Of a DNA stretch of 64,000 nt, positions 9,043-16,688 are shown in pieces. Within the stretch, counting starts at the first letter, position 1. Each line of letters starts with the position of its first letter. Source of the DNA: Chania multitudinisentens RB-25 (GTDB lineage: Bacteria > Pseudomonadota > Gammaproteobacteria > Enterobacterales > Enterobacteriaceae); NCBI RefSeq assembly GCF_000520015.2, contig NZ_CP007044.2:186001-250000 (forward strand). Reading direction: 5' to 3'. The notes beneath the pieces are model-generated. The model had not been told where the DNA came from. It saw nothing but the letters and a program-made list of their open reading frames with translations, and ran no database searches. The position numbers and the translations under genes are program-made.

Positions 9043-9977
9043 GCCTCCTTCCTCGCTAGCATAGCTCTTATCTTCAAGCAATAACGATCCCACGCATCCT
9101 GTACTCCTTCGCTGAGAGCTCTTGCTCGGATGGCTGAATGCACAAGCCCTGGTTCAATAACCAACTCTACATCTACTTCGTGTTCCCTAAGCAATTTCGC
9201 ATATTGCTTCGCGTCGATAGCAAGTGAATCTTTTTCTGCACTCATAATGTAAGCCATGGGAAGATTATCAAATCGACCTGAAACCAGAGGTGATACATAG
9301 GGGTGTGAAACTGTACTAGCCTTAGGGGCATAGCAGGCTGTATAGAACTCCATTTCTCCACCGGTCAGAAGAGGGGCATCATCTCCACCATTTCTCCATC
9401 TGGTAAAATCCAAGACAGGGCTAATTAGTGCTTGGCCGGATAGTTTTGGGCCATTTCTGTCACGACACATCATAGCAATCACAACCGCCATATTACCGCC
9501 CGAGCTGTCGCCCGCGATCACGATATTATTTGGATCTATACCTAACGTTGAAGCATTTTCTTTAGCATAAACAACCGCGTTATAACAATCTTCCAAAGCA
9601 CTTGGAAATGGATGCTCTGGCGCTAACCGGAAATCTACAGCCATGACCTTGACTGCAGCTTTTGAGGCTATTTCTGCGGTAACAGTATGATGAGTATCAA
9701 GAGATCCCACCACAAATCCACCGCCACGGATATAAATCACTAACCCGTCACTTTCTAAATGATGTGGTTCATAAAGACGGAATGCCAAACTATTGCCATC
9801 GTATTCCAGATTTTGTTGGTACCATGAAACATCGTCAGGTAACTCATAAGGGAATTCAATTGTCAGGTTTTGATATAAACGACGCTGCTCCTGCAATGCA
9901 TAGGTATAAAAATCAGGAGGCATAGCCGCATTACAGCGATCAACAAACTCTTTAATACCGGGAGCATAAGTAGTCAT
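9039..9977 (-). CDS. Alpha/beta-hydrolase of the hormone-sensitive-lipase family
   Basis: A 312-residue esterase-like protein. The nucleophile motif GDSSGG (Ser158), Asp250 in AEKDSLA and His280 in GLVHSA form a complete triad. The family's HGGG oxyanion motif reads RGGG (Arg84), an unusual change, but the following glycines are kept. The motif DFRLAPEHPFP is typical of this family. It lies between the MFS exporter gene (15 bp upstream) and the ligase gene, to which it is coupled by a 4-base overlap. A role in hydrolysing or activating an ester or amide intermediate of the cluster is plausible. The substrate cannot be read from the sequence. Confidence 0.85.
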   Translation of the reverse strand: MTTYAPGIKEFVDRCNAAMPPDFYTYALQEQRRLYQNLTIEFPYELPDDVSWYQQNLEYDGNSLAFRLYEPHHLESDGLVIYIRGGGFVVGSLDTHHTVTAEIASKAAVKVMAVDFRLAPEHPFPSALEDCYNAVVYAKENASTLGIDPNNIVIAGDSSGGNMAVVIAMMCRDRNGPKLSGQALISPVLDFTRWRNGGDDAPLLTGGEMEFYTACYAPKASTVSHPYVSPLVSGRFDNLPMAYIMSAEKDSLAIDAKQYAKLLREHEVDVELVIEPGLVHSAIRARALSEGVQDAWDRYCLKIRAMLARKEA

Positions 9978-9992
9978 AAAAAATCCTTTTGA

Positions 9993-11276
9993 TTAGCCAT
10001 TCGCAGTGTCTGAACGTAATTTTGTATAAGGGATGCGCAGATCAGCCAAAATGCCTCTACGTATAAGTGGCAATAAACAAAGTATGCAACCCAGCCCACC
10101 AACCCATAATGTCCACTCAAGGCCAACATACTTGATGATCAAAGATGTAAATACACTCCCTAACGGGATTGCCCCCCAAATCATAAATCTCTGAACAGAG
10201 TTCACACGCCCTAATAGATCCAGTGGAGTTTCTGTTTGTCGTAATGTGAGGGAAGTAGGGCCAAATACTCCTTCCCCAAAGCCATGGAGTACACTCGCTG
10301 CAACGAGACCAACCACAGAACCCGCTGCACCAAAGATTGCAATGAAAAAAATCCCTACAACAGATGTCACAGCGCCAATGACTAACGTGTGTGAAACACC
10401 GAAATGAGCCATTAATTTGGGGGACAGTAAGTTCGCAAGTGGAAAACCCGCAGCAGCAGCACCAATGACAAAGCCGATGCCTACAGGAGAAAGGAGAAGA
10501 ACATCCTTACAGTACAAAACCAGGCTGGTTTCGATAATAGTCAAGAAAAATACATAAATCGCACCACAACTAAACACGGGCTCTATTTTCGGGTGTGACA
10601 TGACAAATTTTAAGCCAATCTTTATTTCCGTCATTAGAGAAGGACGTACATGTACTGTAGAGGGAGATATGTTTTTCTTGTTACTTCGAATCACACCAAG
10701 GGTTAAAGCAGAAATAAAGAACGATATACCATTCAATAGAATTGCCATAGGGGGAGCAAAAATTGCAATAATCGGGCCTGCAACCATCGGCCCCAATGTT
10801 CTTGCTATCGACTCTGAAAAAAATAACTTAGCATTCCCTTTTTGCAAATCCGATTTACAAGAATAGATTTCCGGCAAAAATGAATTATAGGCAACTTGAA
10901 AGAACACTGTTGCTATTCCAGCAATAAAAACCAATCCCATCAACAATGGAAATACCATCAGCCCCTTTATCGAAAGAATAGCAACCAATGTATAAACAAC
11001 CATTTGAATGAGGTCTGCAAAAACCATTGTTTTACGCTTAGGCAACCGATCAACCAAGGCCCCCACAGGTAAACCAAACAACAAAAAAGGTGTAAACATC
11101 AAAAACGGCAGGAGTACGGCCTGAGCAGGGGAAGCTCCTACAACCAACACAGCAAGTAATGGAAGACCAATAACCAGAAACTGATTTCCGACTAAGCTAA
11201 GAGATTGACCAAACCACAATAAATTGAAGTCTCTATGTGTAGATGGCCGCGATGACTCCGTATCTTTTCCAACCAT
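9993..11276 (-). CDS. MFS exporter of the accessory cluster
   Basis: A 427-residue major-facilitator protein with about 12 membrane segments and the motif-A-like loop GALVDRLPKRK between segments 2 and 3 (about residues 70-83). The sequence resembles the drug/siderophore exporter branch (EntS-like MFS_3). It sits between the methyltransferase and hydrolase genes, with intergenic gaps of 15-16 bp and an AGAGGA ribosome site, so it is part of the biosynthetic operon. The likely job is export of the cluster product, which would also protect the producer. Import cannot be ruled out from sequence alone. Confidence 0.85.
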   Translation of the reverse strand: MVGKDTESSRPSTHRDFNLLWFGQSLSLVGNQFLVIGLPLLAVLVVGASPAQAVLLPFLMFTPFLLFGLPVGALVDRLPKRKTMVFADLIQMVVYTLVAILSIKGLMVFPLLMGLVFIAGIATVFFQVAYNSFLPEIYSCKSDLQKGNAKLFFSESIARTLGPMVAGPIIAIFAPPMAILLNGISFFISALTLGVIRSNKKNISPSTVHVRPSLMTEIKIGLKFVMSHPKIEPVFSCGAIYVFFLTIIETSLVLYCKDVLLLSPVGIGFVIGAAAAGFPLANLLSPKLMAHFGVSHTLVIGAVTSVVGIFFIAIFGAAGSVVGLVAASVLHGFGEGVFGPTSLTLRQTETPLDLLGRVNSVQRFMIWGAIPLGSVFTSLIIKYVGLEWTLWVGGLGCILCLLPLIRRGILADLRIPYTKLRSDTANG

Positions 11277-11292
11277 GAGCTATCCTCTTAAA

Positions 11293-12273
11293 TTAACTTG
11301 CAATATTTTCCAATAAACATGGCTTAAGTTTTTTACCGAAATGTACACCGTCTAGATTAATTGATAGTTCTATTTTATATTCGTGCCCTTTTTGAATATA
11401 TATTGGAGCGTCAAATAACTGCACAGCCTGCATCCAGTGGGAACGCGTATTTTGTGGGGCATTTGACAGATAAATATCATTTTTTAAGCAAAGATCAAAC
11501 CAAAATACAATTCCGTGAGCAAGTGCGTTTGTGTTTGCGATAAATGTTAAATACTCATCTCGATCAAAAGAAGGATTTTCTTCAAAAACCTCGCTAAAGA
11601 ATCTTACGGTATCACTGACTAAACGATGTGGCCAAGTCTGAAGTCTTACTGGAAAATAACCACTGGTTCTAAAATGGTTGAATGCACTAATATCCAGACC
11701 GAATATATCATCATAAACAAAATTTAAATTAGCAACATCCTGACTTGATAGCACACATGCATGCAAATTAGCAGCTCGAGGAATAAGTTCAGCACTGCGC
11801 TTCATTAGATTATTCTGTGCATGCAGTAACGCATACCCAAACCCTTCCCCCAAAAATCCGCAATCAACTGTTTCAGATATCATGACATCAATTTCTGCAG
11901 GCAGATCAACACCTGATATTAAATCAGTCGATAGTTTATTAATAACCGTTATATTTTTATGTAACCCATTGGCCCGAATTATTTCTTCAGCTTTTGCTGC
12001 AATTGACGAGTTTACTTCACATGTATATACATGCCGAGCTCCTTTTCGAGCAATCAGCATTGCTAAAAGCCCTGTACCTGTACCAATATCGAGAACTGTT
12101 TTATCAAAAAAACTTGTAGATTCAATTGCATCGAAAAATGCCTGGTTGCGCTGAATATCATTTAGCATAGCGAAATGCCACCGGGGTATATTCTTTATTT
12201 CATTTGATACCGTGTCATTTTTTATCACAACAGGACTAGAAAATTGAGGGAAACCTCTATTATCTGGCAACAT
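11293..12273 (-). CDS. sznE: PRMT-like SAM methyltransferase, SznE-type L-arginine N-omega-methyltransferase
   Basis: A 326-residue class I methyltransferase with protein-arginine-methyltransferase hallmarks: SAM-binding motif I VLDIGTGTG (60-68), acidic Glu86 after strand 2, a double-E-type loop SETVDCGFLGEGF with Glu134 and Glu143, and a THW-like loop RSHWMQ (277-282) as in PRMT7. Free-standing bacterial PRMT homologues next to SznF-type proteins (SznE/StzE in streptozotocin biosynthesis) methylate free L-arginine to N-omega-methyl-L-arginine, the substrate of SznF. The gene lies in that context here, two genes after the SznF homologue. The ATG at 12273 is chosen because AGGAGA precedes it; a TTG at 12297 would run through that site. 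Protein methylation remains an alternative. Confidence 0.8.
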   Translation of the reverse strand: MLPDNRGFPQFSSPVVIKNDTVSNEIKNIPRWHFAMLNDIQRNQAFFDAIESTSFFDKTVLDIGTGTGLLAMLIARKGARHVYTCEVNSSIAAKAEEIIRANGLHKNITVINKLSTDLISGVDLPAEIDVMISETVDCGFLGEGFGYALLHAQNNLMKRSAELIPRAANLHACVLSSQDVANLNFVYDDIFGLDISAFNHFRTSGYFPVRLQTWPHRLVSDTVRFFSEVFEENPSFDRDEYLTFIANTNALAHGIVFWFDLCLKNDIYLSNAPQNTRSHWMQAVQLFDAPIYIQKGHEYKIELSINLDGVHFGKKLKPCLLENIAS

Positions 12274-12321
12274 ATTAATCTCCTGTAGTAGAAGCAATTG
12301 CTATTTTTATAGTGATGTCAT

Positions 12322-12618
12322 TCAAACGTTTCTTATTATTCTTTCAAAATTTTTCAAACCAACAAAAACTACATTTCCATTTTCTACATATGGAAGGTCT
12401 AAATATCTAATTCGGCATTTTTTAGTTTTATGATGATGCCAAGGGCAGATTATAAACTCGTTATCTACAATACCATGAGACAACGGCCCACCTCTATGCC
12501 AGCATGACATATCTTTGAACTCTAGCTTTCCCTCTTGGTTTTTAGATACGTGAATATATTTATTAGTAGTTTTTAACACTACTAACTCCAGTGGCATCTC
12601 AAATGATATAATTTGCAT
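12322..12618 (-). CDS. Small Rieske-type [2Fe-2S] ferredoxin
   Basis: A 98-residue Rieske protein with the cluster-binding pattern C-x-H...C-x2-H: Cys39 and His41 in SCWHRGG, Cys58 and His61 in CPWHHH, with 16 residues between the halves. No oxygenase catalytic domain is attached, so it is a stand-alone electron carrier. The ATG at 12618 overlaps the 3' end of the diiron/cupin gene by 20 bp, which points to coupled expression. An in-frame ATG at 12702 would extend the overlap to 104 bp and add a tail without Rieske features. The natural inference is that it delivers electrons to the diiron centre of its upstream neighbour. Start confidence is moderate; fold confidence is high. Confidence 0.8.
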   Translation of the reverse strand: MQIISFEMPLELVVLKTTNKYIHVSKNQEGKLEFKDMSCWHRGGPLSHGIVDNEFIICPWHHHKTKKCRIRYLDLPYVENGNVVFVGLKNFERIIRNV

Positions 12619-13990
12619 ATTGACGATAGTCCCCAATGGAAAGTATTCTATATTTGCAATATTCCGACAGAACAAGTGCACCATGAAGTCTATTTTTGGC
12701 AATGACTACACATTGACCAGCTTCCAAATCAGTGAAACAATCGGGGCCGTGGCAAAAACGTAAGACACCTTCATCAACAATACAGAACTCATCACCATCA
12801 TGTACATGTGGAACAGAAAGCTCCCCATTATGCTCATTAAGATGAGCCACGGGTATATTAGCAATATTAGCTAAGACATCTTTCTTTATATCCATTGCTA
12901 ACTTAAGATATTTATTTCTATTTTCCATCCACGTTATCTGAGCCTTTAAATCGTCCTCCATAATTTTTTGAAGAGCACATGTCATCTCTATTCCCTTGAC
13001 GAACTCTCTATAAATATTTGAACCAAATCTATCTGCTAACGGGATTAATATCTCGTTTAATGTCATATCACCATGATAACCATCAATATGTTCATGCTCG
13101 GAATAATACCTAGTATCTGAATCAGGAAAACAATATTTTAATACTGACTTAACCCGACCACAGTATGGTCCAAATGAATTTTCTGCATAGGTGATAGCAC
13201 CAATATATTCAAAAAAATTCTCTGGGTTTCTGGTAAGCATGTGGAAATAATTATTATTTAAAAGTGAAGAGTTTAAATAAAAACTCCAGTAAGCATGTGA
13301 GTTATCATACATATTGACTGATTTTAGAGTTTCTTTGAATAAACTGCTATGCTTAGCCGAGTGTTTGCCATAACCAAACTCATCCAACAGAACGCGGAAT
13401 AAAGCAGATTGAATTTCTCCATAATCTCCTTTAGCAAACCTCACCATATGTGAAGACTCCGGTAAAAAATCAACCGCATGCTGCATCAGAAGAAATCTCG
13501 CCATTAATTGGAGATCGCTCGATTGATGAATCATATCGATTGAATCCCCCTCTGTTACAGACGTGCGTTCAAGCTTAGTAATAAAATAATCTTGGAATAA
13601 CTCTTTACTCCATTCACCACCGACTTTTATTTCGTTTTTTAGATTGCAAAATATTTTTCGCTCAAGCTCCGGAATAAGAACAGCAGCCTCCTCCCTTAGT
13701 TCCTTGTTATATACAATTCGTAGTTCTGCTACGATGTCATCCGACGACTCTGGCAAATAAAGAAAATCTTGCTCATACAAGACTGTTAAAATACGATTAA
13801 GTGTGAAAGTGGAATAGTTGAGCAAATTTTCCCGCGAGACATCTTGAAAATCTGTATAAGGAAATGATTGCGGTCGGAGTGGACGTTTCCAAACGTTATG
13901 ATTTTCAGTCCAAAACGCGCCATCACGATAAATTTCGTACTGTCCCAGATATGAAAGTTGTTTCGTAAAGTAATTTTCTACTAGTGTCAT
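12599..13990 (-). CDS. sznF: SznF-type N-nitrosourea synthase: heme-oxygenase-like diiron plus cupin
   Basis: A 463-residue protein with the three-part SznF layout: N-terminal dimerisation region (about 1-125), helical heme-oxygenase-like diiron domain (about 130-370) and C-terminal cupin (about 380-463). With a constant offset of 11-12, every iron ligand I recall for SznF has a counterpart: diiron Glu178, Glu204, His214, Glu270, His299, Asp303, His306 (SznF E189, E215, H225, E281, H311, D315, H318) and cupin His395, His397, His436 (H407, H409, H448). SznF hydroxylates N-omega-methyl-L-arginine twice at the diiron site, then rearranges it at the cupin iron to an N-nitrosourea. Full ligand conservation predicts the same two steps. 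AAGGAA precedes the ATG. It heads the seven-gene operon. Confidence 0.85.
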   Translation of the reverse strand: MTLVENYFTKQLSYLGQYEIYRDGAFWTENHNVWKRPLRPQSFPYTDFQDVSRENLLNYSTFTLNRILTVLYEQDFLYLPESSDDIVAELRIVYNKELREEAAVLIPELERKIFCNLKNEIKVGGEWSKELFQDYFITKLERTSVTEGDSIDMIHQSSDLQLMARFLLMQHAVDFLPESSHMVRFAKGDYGEIQSALFRVLLDEFGYGKHSAKHSSLFKETLKSVNMYDNSHAYWSFYLNSSLLNNNYFHMLTRNPENFFEYIGAITYAENSFGPYCGRVKSVLKYCFPDSDTRYYSEHEHIDGYHGDMTLNEILIPLADRFGSNIYREFVKGIEMTCALQKIMEDDLKAQITWMENRNKYLKLAMDIKKDVLANIANIPVAHLNEHNGELSVPHVHDGDEFCIVDEGVLRFCHGPDCFTDLEAGQCVVIAKNRLHGALVLSEYCKYRILSIGDYRQYANYII

Positions 13991-14071
13991 TGTCTTTTTC
14001 CTTACTTATCATAGCCAAGTTTATTGGATTAATTCAGGAATCGGATATTTATTTTGACTTGCCAACACGCC

Positions 14072-14116
14072 TCACATCATATCTTTCACTAACAATTCAA
14101 TTGTTATGATATGTGA
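14072..14116. promoter_or_regulatory. Nested inverted repeat, operator-like, upstream of the sznF-like operon
   Basis: The core AACAATT-C-AATTGTT (14091-14105) is a perfect 7-bp inverted repeat. Outer arms TCACAT/ATGTGA (14072-14077 and 14111-14116) and CATATC/GATATG (14078-14083 and 14108-14113) give further imperfect symmetry. It lies about 100 bp upstream of the operon's first ATG, where a regulator site would be expected. The binding protein is unknown, and no regulator is encoded within the cluster. Confidence 0.4.
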
Positions 14117-14741
14117 AGAAATGTTTCTATGTTGCGTGTTTAAGTTAATTTATTTTTAACTATCCTACTAAAAACTCCGTTTCTTGCTTTTTAATTATTA
14201 AAACCACAAAATATATAAGTAATTGATGTCAATTGAGTTGGAACCCCATCTCTGATTTATAGGGTAAATGAGCCAGTTATGTTGGAAAAGACCAATCGGA
14301 AGTATTCTATACATCAGCATTTTTAATCGCTAATTCATACTCATACACAAGAAAAAGCCCATGGCAGATAAGAGCATTTCTACTCTTTCAGTATATAATT
14401 AATGCTCCTGTCTATCCTGAAGTTCAGTTCAAGTATTCAACATGTTGGCCGTAGTATGAAATCGCCATTTTCCCATATAGGGGTATGTAAGACTAAAGTT
14501 GATATGGTGTACCCATTCTGAAAACAGGTAGCACTCACAGGAGAAGTGGAAAAAAGTAAGTTAGGCTATTGGTTATACATGTATATATTAGTCATGCTTC
14601 AAGTTGCTGTATGCTGGCTTTATTATTCAACCCATTCGTAGATCTCACTCTTTTCGAAGTACTGCAAAAAAATTTTCAAATCTGTTCTTGTCAAATTTAT
14701 CACTCTCCTGGAAACGATCTTGAGTAAACTACTGGGGCTCA

Positions 14742-14764
14742 TAAGCCTCATCGACTGAGGCTTA
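14742..14764. repeat. Perfect 9-bp hairpin downstream of ATP-grasp ligase 2
   Basis: TAAGCCTCA and TGAGGCTTA flank a 5-base TCGAC loop, about 90 bp past the stop of the ligase gene on the minus strand. There is no T-run on either side, so it is a weak terminator candidate at best; it could be an RNA 3' end or a protein-binding site. Confidence 0.45.
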
Positions 14765-14852
14765 CCCTACGGCAAACACTGCACGAATCAGAACAAGCGT
14801 TACATATCAATTCGGTAAAGATTAAGTGAATGCTCTTATCCTGAATCATTTA

Positions 14853-16049
14853 TTAAGTACATAATTCGATAACGAAGTGATTTATACGGCTTCTTAAATT
14901 ATCTATCTGACTTGTATTTTCTATCCTCGCAATAAAATATGCAGGTCTTTCATAGTAACCAACTTGAGGATTCAAAACATCACCTTCTTTAACTACCACT
15001 TTATATTCCAACAAATCATCTAAGAATGATGGTTCCAAGCTAGTGATAGATTCAACCTTACCACCGAGGCTCACTGAGAATTGAATAGTTGTTATAGTTG
15101 ATTGATGTTTATCAATACATGGGACTATACCAAATACAAGATAGTTTATATAATCCAAATATACTTTACTACCGATCGAGTATTCAATCAATTTCGTTAT
15201 GTAGTCACCACCGAAACGACTATGCACTTCTATAATTTCTATACAACCATCAACAACTTTAAACTCAATGTGGAATGGACAAAGAAACATCCCTAGCGAT
15301 TTAAAAAATGATTTTAAAGATGGTACTAATACTTCAATCAACGGATGGTTAGGGCAAAATGCATGCCCTACTTCTACAAAGTAAGGTGCTCCAGTAGTTT
15401 GTTTTTCAGTTATTCCATATATATGAATGGTATTATCGAGCAAAACACCTTCAACACTATACTCCGCACCAGAAATAAAACTTTCAATAACTAAATCACA
15501 ATCTCTCGAGTATGGATTATTATTAATGCGATTGACATAATTTATAATTTCTTTTTTACTTTCAATGAATTGAACTCCTATGCCACCTGTTAAATTTGAT
15601 GGTTTAACTATAGCGGGGAAGCCAAAATCTAACAATGTAGAATACAATTCAATTATATTACACTTGCGAGAATGCACTTGCGTAAGTTTGTCTCTTAAAA
15701 AAGATTGGCGCATGAGGTATTTATTTGTCGAGTTAAGTTCAACCTCATAACTGTGCCCACGCATTCCTAACTCATCACGAATACGTGCACTATCAATAAG
15801 GCCCGCTTCAGGAAAAGATATAACATTATCCAACTTAAGAAATTGAACTAATTCTACCAAACAATCTAGCTCATATGAATCACATGATGCCAATTTTACA
15901 TTTGCAGAAAGAGACTCTTTATTTACTGTGGCCAATCTATTGGATAAATCTATTAAATATACGTCACCTTCAAAAAAAGACAATTGGTCTGTTACTTGAC
16001 GCAAACTATCTATATTAAATGGAATTCTAATTATGCCAATTTTTTTCAT
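14853..16049 (-). CDS. ATP-grasp carboxylate-amine ligase (cluster ligase 2)
   Basis: A 398-residue ATP-grasp protein, clearly different from ligase 1. Core motifs are VKPSNLTGGIGVQ (ATP-binding Lys and glycine loop), LVIESFISGAEYSVEG, and the metal-binding segment FHIEFKVVDG...IEIIEVHSRFGGD. The family forms amide or peptide bonds through acyl-phosphates, as in dipeptide and carnosine synthases. CAGGATG lies about 10 bp before the ATG. Its base composition is strikingly AT-rich (17 of 60 bases are G or C in 15481-15540, against 35 of 60 in 18481-18540), which suggests acquired DNA. It is 862 bp upstream of, and probably transcribed separately from, the sznF-like operon. Membership of the pathway is inferred from strand, composition and enzyme type. 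Confidence 0.8.
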   Translation of the reverse strand: MKKIGIIRIPFNIDSLRQVTDQLSFFEGDVYLIDLSNRLATVNKESLSANVKLASCDSYELDCLVELVQFLKLDNVISFPEAGLIDSARIRDELGMRGHSYEVELNSTNKYLMRQSFLRDKLTQVHSRKCNIIELYSTLLDFGFPAIVKPSNLTGGIGVQFIESKKEIINYVNRINNNPYSRDCDLVIESFISGAEYSVEGVLLDNTIHIYGITEKQTTGAPYFVEVGHAFCPNHPLIEVLVPSLKSFFKSLGMFLCPFHIEFKVVDGCIEIIEVHSRFGGDYITKLIEYSIGSKVYLDYINYLVFGIVPCIDKHQSTITTIQFSVSLGGKVESITSLEPSFLDDLLEYKVVVKEGDVLNPQVGYYERPAYFIARIENTSQIDNLRSRINHFVIELCT

Positions 16050-16688
16050 TTTTCACATCCTGTATTTTAATTAAAAGATATATTTATACAATATCAATCA
16101 ATTAGTCATGATTGAGGTATTGTAAATAGAAAAAATGATTGACACTCAGTTCTACAATTAATGACACCTCCTCACAATGAATAAATCAAATAAGCATTAC
16201 CCTATATCAACTAAAATGATCATAGATTACTTTAGTTCTGGAATTGCTTAAATACACTCTGTTTGTTGCTTTCTAATTACTAAATATCTCACACAAAACA
16301 TTAAGCGGTACTTCGACCGAATATTCATAGCATACAGCTATCTTATGTTGCTACTCGTTCGCAACCATCAGTATTTGTTCAAAAAACACCATACTCTCTA
16401 ATTGGGTAACAGCATAAAAGACTAATAACACACTGTTTCTACCGCACTCTTTTATATCCTTTAAAATCAATTTACTAGTCATGTACGAAAAGTCGCGATG
16501 GCTGTATTCCCCGCTAAAACTATCCAGCTGAATTTAATCAATTTATTCCAATATAAAAAATTCACCCAATATTCAGCGATATCAAAGAGCTTTAGCGGGG
16601 TAAAAATAATGCCTATAAAACCAGAAGGGGCGGACGAGACGAACATTACCAAAGAGAGGGAGTTCCCCCTCTTTTATCTTAAAACCAA
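16050..16688. other. AT-rich gene-free junction between the accessory cluster and yhbS
   Basis: 639 bp that hold the promoter side of ATP-grasp ligase 2 and, at the far end, the yhbS terminator. I see no supportable coding sequence, transposase remnant or tRNA. Base composition changes from AT-rich to the chromosomal norm near 16600, marking the probable edge of the accessory region. Confidence 0.6.
16655..16672 (-). terminator. Probable terminator of yhbS
   Basis: A 6-bp stem AGAGGG/CCCTCT with loop AGTTCC and flanking A and T runs, starting 17 bp past the yhbS stop codon on the minus strand. Confidence 0.5.

Larger units (their letters stand above)
13991..14852. other. Long AT-rich gene-free region upstream of the sznF-like operon
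   Basis: 862 bp without a supportable gene. It must hold the promoter of the seven-gene operon (near 13991-14120) and the 3' end of the upstream ligase transcript. It contains two listed inverted repeats (14072-14116 and 14742-14764) and, at about 14591-14640, a degenerate copy of the dispersed CTTCAAGTTGC element seen elsewhere in the window. No transposase or regulator gene is visible. Confidence 0.6.

Noticed and set aside
6877..16049. Cluster as siderophore or NRPS-type locus
   Set aside because: No adenylation, condensation, carrier-protein or TonB-receptor genes are present; the MFS resemblance to EntS alone is not enough.
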